Notes: a model not told the origin generated them from the letters alone. Positions 1 to 8,679 are shown, numbered from the stretch's first letter. The stretch: DNA of 23,682 bases from Thiopontia sp964344135 (GCA_964344135.1 CAYFMF010000026.1:1-23682), one strand, 5' to 3'. Made by a program: numbers and translations.

Positions 1-35
1 TGGCCTATCTCCCCTCCTCACCTGCCATAATCCGG

Positions 36-64
36 TTGCTTTCTTTAGTATCATCTAATATACT
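36..64 (+). promoter_or_regulatory. candidate sigma-70 promoter upstream of ettA
   Basis: TTGCTT at 36-41 and TATACT at 59-64 are separated by 17 bases, giving a 3/6 match at -35 and 5/6 at -10. A second TATACT lies at 142-147, nearer the ettA start, but has no good -35 partner. Either could drive ettA. Assigned by eye only. Confidence 0.4.
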
Positions 65-103
65 TATGGAAGTAATCTCCCACGATTATTCACGGAAGAT
101 CTC

Positions 104-125
104 TGCACAGGGATGTGCACTTTTT
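104..125 (+). terminator. small GNRA-loop hairpin with T-run (terminator or attenuator)
   Basis: TGCACA at 104-109 pairs perfectly with TGTGCA at 114-119 across a GGGA (GNRA-type) tetraloop, followed by C and five T. This looks like a minimal Rho-independent terminator reading rightwards. It could end a gene left of the window. It also lies between the two TATACT boxes upstream of ettA, so it could attenuate transcripts from the first. The stem is only 6 bp, so strength is uncertain. Confidence 0.4.
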
Positions 126-207
126 CCATCATGTTTTTCTGTATACTACCCGCCTTCGGTGACCCCACTCGGGGCAGATCACCACTTTATCAGTCGATGG
201 AGCAGTA

Positions 208-1875
208 ATGGCGCAATTCATCTATACCATGAACCGTGTCGGCAAGATTGTGCCGGGCGGTCGCGAAATCCTTAAGGACATCTCTCTCTCCTTCTTTCCC
301 GGCGCAAAGATCGGGGTGCTGGGCCTTAACGGGGCAGGTAAATCAACCTTGCTCAAAATCATGGCCGGACTCGATAGTGAGATCGAGGGTGAGGCCCGGC
401 CACAACCGGGGATCAATATCGGATACCTCCCACAGGAGCCACAACTGGACCCCGAAAAGGATGTTCGCGGCAATGTGGAAGAGGGCATTGCGGAGACCAA
501 GGCGCTACTGGAGCGCTTCAATGAGGTGAGCGCACAGTTTGCCGACCCCGATGCAGATTTTGATGCCCTGCTCGCCGAGCAGGCGGAACTGCAGGACAAG
601 ATTGACTCGGCCGGTGCCTGGGAGCTGGAGCGCAAGCTGGAGATTGCGGCTGATGCACTCCGCCTCCCCGCCTGGGAGGCGGATGTCACCAAACTCTCCG
701 GAGGTGAACGTCGACGTGTTGCCCTCTGCCGGCTGCTGCTCTCCAATCCAGACATGCTGCTGCTGGATGAACCGACCAACCATCTGGATGCAGAGTCCAT
801 CGCCTGGCTGGAGCGCTTCCTCCACGACTTCCCCGGGACCGTGGTTGCCATCACCCATGACCGCTACTTCCTGGATAATGTGGCAGGGTGGATCCTGGAG
901 CTGGATCGTGGGCGCGGCATCCCCTGGGAGGGGAACTACTCCTCCTGGCTGGAGCAGAAACAGAATCGCCTGCAGATGGAGGAGAAGCAGGAGAGCGCCC
1001 GACAGAAGAGCATGAAGGAGGAGCTGGAGTGGATCCGCTCCAACCCCAAGGGAAGGCACGCCAAGAGCAAGGCCCGTATTGCCCGCTTTGAGGAGCTCTC
1101 CTCCCAGAGCACTCAGGCACGTAACGAGACCCAGGAGATCTATATCCCACCTGGACCCCGGCTGGGTGACCTGGTGATTGAGGGAAGCGAAATCCGCAAG
1201 GGCTTTGGGGAGCGTCTGCTGGTTGATGACCTCAACTTCAACCTGCCGCCCGGTGGCATTGTCGGCATTATCGGCCCCAATGGAGCGGGTAAAACCACGC
1301 TGTTCCGCATGCTGACTGGGGAGGAGCAGCCCGACTCGGGTGAGATCCATGTTGGTGAGACCGTGAAGCTCTCCCATGTGGACCAGAGCCGTGATGCACT
1401 GGATCCCGACAAGACCGTCTGGGAGGCCATCTCGGATGGACAGGAGATTCTTCGCATTGGAGGCTATGAGACCAACTCGCGCGCCTATGTCTCCCGCTTC
1501 AACTTCCGGGGTGGCGACCAGCAGAAGCGTATCGGTGATCTCTCCGGTGGAGAGCGCAACCGTGTCCACCTTGCCAAACTGCTGCAGAGCGGCGGCAATG
1601 TGTTGCTGCTGGATGAGCCCACCAACGATCTCGATGTGGAGACCCTGCGTGCACTGGAGGAGGCGCTGCTCGCCTTCCCTGGCTGTGCCGTGGTGATCTC
1701 GCATGACCGCTGGTTCCTGGACCGCATTGCAACCCATATGCTCGCCTTTGAGGGGGAGAGCAAGGTGGTCTGGTTTGAGGGCAACTACGCCGACTATGAG
1801 CAGGATCGCAAGCGGAGGCTGGGTGCCAAGGCGGAGCAGCCCCACCGGATCAAGTATCGACCGATCTCCAAATAG
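208..1875 (+). CDS. ettA: energy-dependent translational throttle protein EttA (ABC-F ATPase)
   Basis: ABC-F protein with two ATPase cassettes and no membrane domain. It is 555 residues, the length of E. coli EttA. Cassette 1 has Walker A GLNGAGKST at residues 39-47, an LSGGE signature and Walker B ending LLLDEPTNH. Cassette 2 has GPNGAGKTT, LSGGERNR and LLLDEPTNDL. The helical arm of EttA corresponds roughly to residues 95-140, and a charged linker (about 240-310) joins the cassettes. EttA binds the ribosomal E site and gates the first elongation step according to the ATP/ADP ratio. The start at 208 has GGAG seven bases upstream. The T-N-D variant in the second Walker B and the overall match favour EttA over Uup or YheS. 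Confidence 0.96.
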   Translation: MAQFIYTMNRVGKIVPGGREILKDISLSFFPGAKIGVLGLNGAGKSTLLKIMAGLDSEIEGEARPQPGINIGYLPQEPQLDPEKDVRGNVEEGIAETKALLERFNEVSAQFADPDADFDALLAEQAELQDKIDSAGAWELERKLEIAADALRLPAWEADVTKLSGGERRRVALCRLLLSNPDMLLLDEPTNHLDAESIAWLERFLHDFPGTVVAITHDRYFLDNVAGWILELDRGRGIPWEGNYSSWLEQKQNRLQMEEKQESARQKSMKEELEWIRSNPKGRHAKSKARIARFEELSSQSTQARNETQEIYIPPGPRLGDLVIEGSEIRKGFGERLLVDDLNFNLPPGGIVGIIGPNGAGKTTLFRMLTGEEQPDSGEIHVGETVKLSHVDQSRDALDPDKTVWEAISDGQEILRIGGYETNSRAYVSRFNFRGGDQQKRIGDLSGGERNRVHLAKLLQSGGNVLLLDEPTNDLDVETLRALEEALLAFPGCAVVISHDRWFLDRIATHMLAFEGESKVVWFEGNYADYEQDRKRRLGAKAEQPHRIKYRPISK

Positions 1876-1908
1876 GGAAATGCAACAGCCTGGTTCAGGT
1901 CACCCCGA

Positions 1909-1920
1909 TTATCCGGATAA
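1909..1920. repeat. perfect 12-bp palindrome in the ettA-efpL gap
   Basis: TTATCCGGATAA at 1909-1920 is a perfect inverted repeat in the 71-base gap between ettA and efpL. It sits inside a looser imperfect arrangement (CAGGT at 1896-1900 and ACCTG at 1920-1924). It could be a dimeric regulator site or a weak RNA hairpin. No regulator is identified. Confidence 0.4.
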
Positions 1921-1946
1921 CCTGGACAGCAATGAATGAGATAGTT

Positions 1947-2516
1947 ATGCCAAAAGCATCAGAACTGAAACGGGGAATGGTCGTTGAGATTAACGGCACA
2001 CCCCACAGCGTCAAGACCATTGAGGCGAAGAGCCCATCCTCACGCGGTGCCTCCACGCTCTACAAGGTTCGTTTCACCAACCTGCAGAGCGGGCAGAAGC
2101 TGGATGAGTCCTACAAGGGGGATGACCTGCTCAGAGAGGCGGATTGCCAGCGCCGGGAGGTTCAGTACTCCTACAATGACGGGGAGCACTACGTCTTTAT
2201 GGATATGGAGGACTTCTCCCAGTATGAACTCAACGGTGAGGAGCTTGCAGCGCAGGCCGGATACATGAGCGAGGGGATGGGCGGCATCATCGCCCTGCTT
2301 GCCGATGAGAAGGTACTGGGGGTTGAGCTGCCACAGACTGTCGTCCTCACCATCACCGATACTGCACCCGGAATCAAGGGGGCAACGGCAACCGGACGCA
2401 CCAAGCCGGCCACCCTCTCCACGGGGCTGGAGGTTCAGGTACCGGAATATCTGGAGCCGGGTGAGGAGATCAAGGTACATACCGGGACCGGAAAATTCAT
2501 CTCCCGGGCCAGATAA
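1947..2516 (+). CDS. efpL: elongation factor P-like protein EfpL (YeiP)
   Basis: Three-domain EF-P paralogue (KOW-like N domain, two OB-like domains) that binds between the ribosomal P and E sites and relieves stalling at difficult peptide bonds. From the ATG at 1947 the protein is 189 residues and begins MPKASELKRGM, matching the usual YeiP N-terminus. The ribosomal loop is SPSSRGASTLY with arginine at position 33, the residue at the tip of the EfpL loop where EF-P carries a modifiable lysine. The C-terminal half carries PQTVVLTITDTAPGIKG and VQVPEYLEPGE, as in YeiP. An in-frame ATG at 1932 would add five residues, but family alignment and Arg33 numbering favour 1947. Probably cotranscribed with ettA. 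Confidence 0.93.
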   Translation: MPKASELKRGMVVEINGTPHSVKTIEAKSPSSRGASTLYKVRFTNLQSGQKLDESYKGDDLLREADCQRREVQYSYNDGEHYVFMDMEDFSQYELNGEELAAQAGYMSEGMGGIIALLADEKVLGVELPQTVVLTITDTAPGIKGATATGRTKPATLSTGLEVQVPEYLEPGEEIKVHTGTGKFISRAR

Positions 2517-2526
2517 CGCCTGAAAT

Positions 2527-2754
2527 CTAACCCCTCTCTTTGGGAGGAACCGGATCATGCCCCCCCTCATGCCAGGGGTGGCAGCGCCCGATCCTGCGAA
2601 TGGCCATCCAGCTCCCCTTCAATGCACCATATTCACGCAGGGCATCAATCGCATAACTTGAGCAGGTGGGGGTAAAACGGCAGCTCTGCCCGACCCAGGG
2701 GCTAAAGACAATCTGGTATCCACGCACCAGCAGGATCAGGATCTTTCTCACCAT
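2527..2754 (-). CDS. yidD: membrane protein insertion efficiency factor YidD
   Basis: 75-residue YidD/UPF0161 protein. Visible hallmarks are an amphipathic N-terminal helix (IVFSPWVGQS) and the motif CRFTPTCSSYAIDAL, followed by G-x-x-KGSW and CHPWHEGGHDPVPP. YidD helps YidC-dependent insertion and acts at the inner face of the cytoplasmic membrane. It usually sits in rpmH-rnpA-yidD-yidC near the replication origin. Here it follows aroG by 21 bases on the same strand. No Shine-Dalgarno is visible: the bases before the ATG read GGCCTCC. Translation may therefore depend on coupling to aroG. It ends 10 bases from convergent efpL. Confidence 0.92.
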   Translation of the reverse strand: MVRKILILLVRGYQIVFSPWVGQSCRFTPTCSSYAIDALREYGALKGSWMAIRRIGRCHPWHEGGHDPVPPKERG

Positions 2755-2775
2755 GGAGGCCGGTAGAGAAGGGCG

Positions 2776-3846
2776 TTACCCGGCAGATAAGGCACGGCGC
2801 TGACGCACTGCCTCGGCCAACGCCTCCAGCAGATCAACCGTCGCCTCCCAACCGATACAGGCATCTGTCACACTCTGGCCATAGACCAGATCCTCTCCCT
2901 CCCTGATATCCTGTCGACCCTCAACCAGATGGCTCTCGATCATGACACCCATGATATTGCTGTTTCCATGTCGAATCTGGTGAGAGACATCACTTCCAAC
3001 ATCCATCTGCCGCCTGTAGTCCTTGCGGCTGTTGGCATGGCTCAGATCGATCATCAGTCTTGTGTTCTGCCCCGCATCCTCAAGGTTGCTCACTGCATCC
3101 TGTACGCTCTCTGCATCATAGTTGGGGCGCCCATCGCCACCACGCAGGATGACATGGCAATCCTCGTTGCCACTGGTAGAGAAGATCGCAGAGCTCCCCT
3201 TCTTGGTCACCGAGAGGAAATGATGAGGCTGTGAGGCGGCCCAGATTCCGTCAATGGCGATCTGCAGCTTTCCATCGGTACCGTTCTTGAACCCAACAGG
3301 ACAGGAGAGGCCAGAGGCCAGCTCACGATGAACCTGGCTCTCCGTTGTACGGGCCCCGATTGCACCCCAGCTGATCAGGTCCGCCACATACTGCGGAGTG
3401 ATCAGGTCGAGAAATTCCGTTGCTGCCGGCACCCCAAGATCATTGATCTCCAGCAGTACCTTACGCGCCAGATGGACCCCCTTGTTGATATTGAAGCTCC
3501 GGTCCAGATCGGGATCATTGATCAGCCCCTTCCAGCCAACACGGGTGCGCGGCTTCTCAAAATAGACACGCATCACCACCACCAGCTCCCTACCAAGCCG
3601 CTCACGCAGCTCACGCAGTCGCCCTGCATACTCCTTGGCAGCATCGATGTCATGAATCGAGCAGGGGCCCACCACCACAACCAGGCGGTCATCACTGCCA
3701 TGGAGTACGTGGTGAATCGCGTCTCTTGTCTTCCAGACCGTCCCCGATGCCCTCTCGGTTATCTGGTGCTGACGATGAACCTCCTCAGGCGCAGCAACCT
3801 CCTGCATCCCTCTGATACGAAGATCATCCGTGTTATGAACTGTCAT
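2776..3846 (-). CDS. aroG: 3-deoxy-7-phosphoheptulonate synthase, class I (AroG type)
   Basis: First committed step of the shikimate pathway: condenses phosphoenolpyruvate and erythrose-4-phosphate. The 356-residue protein is close to E. coli AroG throughout. GPCSIHD carries metal-ligand Cys62. MRVYFEKPRTRVGWKGL carries phosphate-binding Arg93, Lys98 and Arg100. GARTTESQVHRELASGL and VGFKNGTDG carry a substrate-binding lysine, followed by LRGG, IDLSHANS, VMIESHL and TDACIGWE. The isozyme's feedback amino acid cannot be decided from sequence by eye. The start at 3846 has a purine-rich AGAGAGAAGAG stretch directly upstream. The gene is probably the first of an aroG-yidD transcript, with a candidate promoter 38 bases upstream. 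Confidence 0.95.
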   Translation of the reverse strand: MTVHNTDDLRIRGMQEVAAPEEVHRQHQITERASGTVWKTRDAIHHVLHGSDDRLVVVVGPCSIHDIDAAKEYAGRLRELRERLGRELVVVMRVYFEKPRTRVGWKGLINDPDLDRSFNINKGVHLARKVLLEINDLGVPAATEFLDLITPQYVADLISWGAIGARTTESQVHRELASGLSCPVGFKNGTDGKLQIAIDGIWAASQPHHFLSVTKKGSSAIFSTSGNEDCHVILRGGDGRPNYDAESVQDAVSNLEDAGQNTRLMIDLSHANSRKDYRRQMDVGSDVSHQIRHGNSNIMGVMIESHLVEGRQDIREGEDLVYGQSVTDACIGWEATVDLLEALAEAVRQRRALSAG

Positions 3847-3883
3847 CTCTTCTCTCTGCTCCAGATCCCTACAAGGTGTTGGA

Positions 3884-3912
3884 ATTCTACTGGATTCCTC
3901 TCTCCGGGTGAA
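3884..3912 (-). promoter_or_regulatory. candidate sigma-70 promoter of aroG
   Basis: On the minus strand TTCACC (3912-3907) and TAGAAT (3889-3884) are 17 bases apart, matching -35 at 4/6 and -10 at 5/6. The predicted start lies about 30 bases before the aroG ATG. No leader peptide or TyrR/TrpR-like operator was recognised. Confidence 0.4.
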
Positions 3913-3939
3913 TGACGTTTTTCAGATGGTAGTCCCTGC

Positions 3940-4764
3940 TCAGACCGGGTCAACCGGATCGGGGGGCTCCGGAAAAGGCATCCTGCCTCGCCTGGGCATA
4001 TCCATGCGGCCACTCATCCCCCCATCGACAACAAAGGTCTGGCCACTGATCCAGCCGGCCCTTCCACTGGCCAGATAGAGAACCATCTCTGCAATATCCT
4101 CCACCACCCCATAACGCTGTTGTGGAATATGGGGAATCCACTCCTCTCTTGTCGCCTCCAGCACCTCCTGGGTACGTTCGACTGGAACCACCCCGGGAGC
4201 AACACAGTTGACACGAATCCCCCGCTCTGCCCACTCCAGCGCCTGCACCCTGGCCAGCGCCTCCAGCCCCGCCTTGGAGGCGGCATAGGCACTGAAGTTC
4301 TGCACACTGTTGCCGGCATGGATGCTGCTGTTGTGGATAATGGTTCCCCCCTCCGGCATATGAGGCAGTACCGCCCGGCTCAAGAGGTGCGGGGCGCGCA
4401 GATTGATATTGAGAACATCGTCCCAGTTCGAGGCGGTCGTGTCCTCGGCATACCCCTTGAGGACCACTCCGGCATTGTTGACCAGACAGTCGATCTTCCC
4501 GAAGGCGGCAACCACCTCCCCCACCAGCCGCTCAATGGCCTGTTCGGAACGCAGGTCGGCATAAAACTGTTCCGCAGCACCTCCATTCCCGACAATCTCC
4601 TCAACCACTGCATCGGCACCCTCTCTCCGGGTACGGTAGTGGACCGCTACTGTCGCCCCCTCTCTGGCAAAGGCCCTGGCCATCCCTGCCCCCAGACCAC
4701 CCGAGGCACCGGTAACCAGAACCACCTTTCCGGTGAACGCAGCCAACGACCCAGTCCCGCTCAC
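3940..4764 (-). CDS. SDR family NAD(P)-dependent oxidoreductase
   Basis: Classical short-chain dehydrogenase. Visible motifs are TGASGGLGAG (Rossmann glycine motif near residue 20), NNAG near 96-99, an SS pair near 147 and the catalytic YAASK (Tyr160, Lys164), then INLRAP, RVNCVAPG and SGQTFVVDGG. The substrate is not predictable; FabG- and glucose-dehydrogenase-like enzymes look alike at this level. It ends in an unusual proline/aspartate-rich tail (PEPPDPVDPV). The start is uncertain. GTG at 4764 overlaps the purL stop as GTGA and is used here, but a TTG at 4746 gives a more typical N-terminus (AAFTGKVVLVTG) with GGGA eight bases upstream. An ATG at 4821 would overlap purL by 61 bases. Probably last gene of the dapA-to-purL run. 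Confidence 0.85.
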   Translation of the reverse strand: MSGTGSLAAFTGKVVLVTGASGGLGAGMARAFAREGATVAVHYRTRREGADAVVEEIVGNGGAAEQFYADLRSEQAIERLVGEVVAAFGKIDCLVNNAGVVLKGYAEDTTASNWDDVLNINLRAPHLLSRAVLPHMPEGGTIIHNSSIHAGNSVQNFSAYAASKAGLEALARVQALEWAERGIRVNCVAPGVVPVERTQEVLEATREEWIPHIPQQRYGVVEDIAEMVLYLASGRAGWISGQTFVVDGGMSGRMDMPRRGRMPFPEPPDPVDPV

Positions 4765-7700
4765 TCCACCCAGAGCCGTGCGTTGCGGAACATGCGCATC
4801 CAGGGTCCATCCTCTCCCCACTCCTGTGGATGCCAGGAGTACTGGGCGGTGCGGAAGACGCGCTCCGGATGGGGCATCATGATGGTGAAACGGCCATCAC
4901 GGGTTGTATATCCGGTCTCACCATTGACAGAGCCGTTGGGGTTCAGTGGATAGCGCTCTGTTGGATTGCCGTGGTGGTCGATATAGCGCAACGCAAGTGC
5001 AGCCTGTTGCTGCCTCTCTCTGCTGGAGAACTCGACCCGTCCCTCGCCATGTGCAACCGCAATGGGGACTTTCGCCCCCGCCATCCCCTGCAGGAAGATT
5101 GAGGGGGACTCCACCACCTCAACCAGTGAGAAGCGCCCCTCAAACTGCTCGGAGCGGTTGCGCACAAAGCGTGGCCAGTGCTCCGCACCGGGGATCAGCT
5201 CATGGAGAACCGACATCATCTGACAGCCATTGCAGACACCGAGACCAAAGGTCTCCTCACGCTCAAAGAATTGAGAGAAACTGTCCCGCACACGGCTGTT
5301 GAAGAGTATGGACTTGGCCCACCCCTCTCCTGCACCCAGCACATCCCCATAGGAGAAGCCGCCACAGGCGACCATACCGCGGAAATCGTTGAGATCAACC
5401 CGCCCCTCCAGCAGGTCACTCATGTGAACATCGCTGCAGTCGAACCCTGCACGATCAAAGGCCGCAGCCATCTCCACCTGACCATTGACCCCCTGCTCCC
5501 GCAGGATTGCCATTGCGGGCCGAGCCCCACGCTGGATCCAGGGTGCCGCCACATCCTCGTCCGGATCAAATGGCAGAGCAACCCCCATGCCCGGATCCCT
5601 GTCGTCCAGCAGCTGCTCATACTCCTGGTCGGCACAATCCGAATTGTCGCGTAGCCGCTGCATCTGCCAGCTGGTCTCCGACCAGGCACGTTGCAGATCG
5701 ACACGACGCTCCTCAATCAGAACCTCACCACTGTGGCGAACGGTGAGACGATCATCATCCGACAGCACCCCAATGACATGGGTGTGGCTAAAGAGGCCAA
5801 ACTCACGCAACTTCTGCTGTATTGCCTCCAGATCAGCATGCCGAACCTGGATTACCGCACCCAGCTCCTGATTGAAGAGCGCGGCGACCGGATCGTCTCC
5901 AAGATCATCTGTCAGAATCGAGAGCCCCGTATGGCCGGCAAAGGCCATCTCGCACAGGGTGGCAAAGAGGCCACCATCCGAACGGTCATGGTAGGCCAGA
6001 ATCTGCCCCTCACTGTTCATTGACTGAATCAGGGCGAAGAAGTGCTTCATTGCCTGGGGATCATTCAGATCGGGGGCATGATGCCCCACCTGCTTGTAGA
6101 CCTGTGCCAGCGCAGAACCACCCAGGCGGTTGGAGCGCTTGCCCAGATCGATCAGCAACAGATCGCTCTCTCCACCGTCGGTGACCAGTTGAGGGGTCAG
6201 GGTCTTGCGGACATCCAGACAGGGTGCAAAGGCACAGGCAATCAGTGAGAGCGGTGCAGTGACAGACCTCTGTTCACCATCCTGCTCCCAGACACTCTTC
6301 ATTGACATCGAGTCCTTGCCGACCGGGATACAGATATCCAGCTGTTGACAGAGCTCGGATACCGCCTTGACGGTATCAAACAGCGCGGCATCCTCACCCG
6401 GATGGCCTGCTGGTGCCATCCAGTTGGCCGAGAAGCGGACCCGGTCCAGTGCATCGATCCTGGAGGCGGCAATGTTGGTCAGCGCCTCACCGATCGCCAT
6501 GCGTCCGGATGCGGCTGGATGGAGCAGCGCCGTTGGTGCCGACTCCCCCAGCGCAGTCGCCTCTCCGGTGTAGGTATCAAAGCTGGTTGCGGTGACTGCC
6601 ACATCGGCAACCGGAACCTGCCACGGACCCACCATCTGGTCACGCGCCACCAGCCCGGTGACGGTACGGTCCCCAATGGTAATCAGGAAGGATTTGTTGG
6701 CCACTGTTGGAAGTCGCAACAGACGGTAGATCGCCTCTCGCAGATCGATGGCAGCCGTCTCGAACTCGGGCTTCTGGAATGGTCTGTGCTGTACCTCCCG
6801 CAACATCTTGGGGGGCTTTCCGAATAGCACATCCATCGGCAGGTCGATCGGGGTGTTGTCAAAGTGACCATCCCCCAGCACCAGCCTCTGCTCCCGGGTC
6901 GCCTCCCCAATCACTGCATAGGGGCAGCGCTCACGCTCACAGAGCATGCGGAACTCCTCCATCCTGGAGGTCTCAATCGCAAGGATATATCTCTCCTGCG
7001 CCTCGTTGCACCAGATCTCCAGTGGGGACATGCCCGGCTCATCATTGAGCACTGTACGCAACTCAAAACGCCCCCCTCTGCCACAGTCATTGACGATCTC
7101 GGGGACGGCATTGGAGAGGCCACCAGCGCCCACATCATGGATCGAGACGATCGGATTGTTGTTACCCATCTGCCAGCAGCGGTCAATCACCTCCTGACAG
7201 CGCCGCTCCATCTCCGGATTGCCACGCTGAACCGAGGCAAAATCGAGATCCTCCGCACTGCTGCCACTGGTCATCGAGGAGGCGGCACCGCCCCCCAGAC
7301 CAATCAGCATGGCCGGCCCACCAAGCACCACAATCTCCGTGCCCGGGGGGATCTCGTTTTTCTCGACATGAGAGCGTCGAATATTGCCCATGCCACCGGC
7401 AAGCATGATCGGCTTGTGGTAGCCACGAACCTCATCCCCCTCCGGCCCCGGAACCCGCTCCTCGAAGGTGCGGAAGTAGCCGTGAATTGCAGGGCGGCCA
7501 AACTCATTGTTGAAGGCGGCCGCACCGATCGGTGCCTCCAGCATGATATCGAGCGCACTGACAATGCGCGATGGCTTTCCATGATCCGTTTCCCAGGGCT
7601 GCTCTGCACCAGGAATTCTCAGATTGGATACCGAATAGCCGGAGAGTCCCGCCTTGGGCTTTGCCCCCCGTCCGGTCGCACCGCCATCACGGATCTCGCC

Positions 7701-8639
7701 ACCCGCACCGGTTGCCGCACCGGGATATGGGGAGATGGCCGTCGGGTGGTTGTGGGTCTCCGCCTTGTAGACGATATCAATCTGCTCCTCTTCCGTCCGG
7801 TACGCCCCGTTGCCCCGCTGTGGAAAGAAGCGCCCCCCACGGAACCCCTCGATAACCGCTGCATTGTCCTTGTAGGCAGAGAGCACCCCCTCGGAGTTGT
7901 TGTGGTGGGTATCACGAATCATCCCGAACAGGGTCTCTTCACGCGACTCGCCATCAATGACCCAGTCTGCATTGAATATCTTGTGTCGACAGTGTTCGGA
8001 GTTGGCCTGGGCAAACATCATCAACTCCACATCATGGGGGTTTCTTCCCATGGCTCTGAAGTTCTCTACCAGATAGTCAATCTCGTCCGGTGCCAGCGCA
8101 AGACCCAGCGACTCATTGGCCAGCTCCAGCGCCTGGTGCCCTCCTCCCAGCACATCCACGCTGGTCAGTGCTGCAGGCTCTGCCGTTGAGAACAGCGCCG
8201 CTGCATCAGACTCCCGCTCCAGCACCGTCTCGGTCATCCGGTCATGAATCATGGAGAGAAGTTCTGCCTCCTCATCGGAATCGACTGCTCTGGAGAGCTC
8301 AAGACCCCACTCGACACCCCGCTCAATCCTCTGTACCTCGCTCAGCCCACAGTTATTGGCAATATCGGTGGCCTTGCTGGACCAGGGTGAGATGGTCCCC
8401 AGGCGGGGGACAACCAGCCACTTTTTCCCCTCAATGGTGGTCTCCTCATGGGCAGGGCCATACTCCAGCAGCCGTTCCAGAACGGCCTGCTTCTCTTCAC
8501 TCAGTGAGGCATGCAGATCCACAAAGTGGATCAGTTGCGTGGTTACACCCTTGACGGCGGGAACTGCTGCCGAAAGCAGCTGCTCCATCTTCTCTGTCCG
8601 GAACCGGGAAAGTGCCGGCCCACCCTTAATAATCAACAT
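4761..8639 (-). CDS. purL: phosphoribosylformylglycinamidine synthase (FGAM synthase), single-chain
   Basis: Fourth step of purine synthesis: converts FGAR, ATP and glutamine to FGAM. This is the large single-chain form typical of Gammaproteobacteria, 1292 residues against about 1295 in E. coli. The N-terminal domain is followed by two AIRS-like halves, with HCRHKIFNADW near residue 215, KAETHNHPTAISP and IHDVGAGGLSNA visible. The C-terminal glutaminase has FSYGDVLGAGEGWAKS, nucleophile Cys1136 in GVCNGCQMMS, and His1257/Glu1259 in PHPERVF, so the catalytic triad is intact. The ATG at 8639 begins MLIIKGGPALS, a standard PurL start, with GGGA seven bases upstream. It lies 40 bases downstream of the MBL-fold gene and continues into the SDR gene. 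Confidence 0.97.
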   Translation of the reverse strand: MLIIKGGPALSRFRTEKMEQLLSAAVPAVKGVTTQLIHFVDLHASLSEEKQAVLERLLEYGPAHEETTIEGKKWLVVPRLGTISPWSSKATDIANNCGLSEVQRIERGVEWGLELSRAVDSDEEAELLSMIHDRMTETVLERESDAAALFSTAEPAALTSVDVLGGGHQALELANESLGLALAPDEIDYLVENFRAMGRNPHDVELMMFAQANSEHCRHKIFNADWVIDGESREETLFGMIRDTHHNNSEGVLSAYKDNAAVIEGFRGGRFFPQRGNGAYRTEEEQIDIVYKAETHNHPTAISPYPGAATGAGGEIRDGGATGRGAKPKAGLSGYSVSNLRIPGAEQPWETDHGKPSRIVSALDIMLEAPIGAAAFNNEFGRPAIHGYFRTFEERVPGPEGDEVRGYHKPIMLAGGMGNIRRSHVEKNEIPPGTEIVVLGGPAMLIGLGGGAASSMTSGSSAEDLDFASVQRGNPEMERRCQEVIDRCWQMGNNNPIVSIHDVGAGGLSNAVPEIVNDCGRGGRFELRTVLNDEPGMSPLEIWCNEAQERYILAIETSRMEEFRMLCERERCPYAVIGEATREQRLVLGDGHFDNTPIDLPMDVLFGKPPKMLREVQHRPFQKPEFETAAIDLREAIYRLLRLPTVANKSFLITIGDRTVTGLVARDQMVGPWQVPVADVAVTATSFDTYTGEATALGESAPTALLHPAASGRMAIGEALTNIAASRIDALDRVRFSANWMAPAGHPGEDAALFDTVKAVSELCQQLDICIPVGKDSMSMKSVWEQDGEQRSVTAPLSLIACAFAPCLDVRKTLTPQLVTDGGESDLLLIDLGKRSNRLGGSALAQVYKQVGHHAPDLNDPQAMKHFFALIQSMNSEGQILAYHDRSDGGLFATLCEMAFAGHTGLSILTDDLGDDPVAALFNQELGAVIQVRHADLEAIQQKLREFGLFSHTHVIGVLSDDDRLTVRHSGEVLIEERRVDLQRAWSETSWQMQRLRDNSDCADQEYEQLLDDRDPGMGVALPFDPDEDVAAPWIQRGARPAMAILREQGVNGQVEMAAAFDRAGFDCSDVHMSDLLEGRVDLNDFRGMVACGGFSYGDVLGAGEGWAKSILFNSRVRDSFSQFFEREETFGLGVCNGCQMMSVLHELIPGAEHWPRFVRNRSEQFEGRFSLVEVVESPSIFLQGMAGAKVPIAVAHGEGRVEFSSRERQQQAALALRYIDHHGNPTERYPLNPNGSVNGETGYTTRDGRFTIMMPHPERVFRTAQYSWHPQEWGEDGPWMRMFRNARLWVE

Positions 8640-8679
8640 ATCGAATTCCCTTTACTGATCCTCTCGCCAGCGATCCCGC

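Noticed and set aside
36..275. 79-residue open frame at the left edge
   Set aside because: Overlaps the promoter, the hairpin and the start of ettA in another frame; no coding features.
505..1845. 446-residue open frame on the minus strand
   Set aside because: It lies wholly inside ettA, whose intact ATPase motifs show the plus strand is coding. The antisense product has no recognisable domain.
2530..2555. Possible bidirectional terminator between efpL and yidD
   Set aside because: CCCCTC/GGGAGG can pair weakly, but it overlaps the yidD coding end and has no T-run.
6864..8189. 441-residue open frame on the plus strand
   Set aside because: Antisense to purL, which is full length and conserved; an effect of GC-rich codon use.
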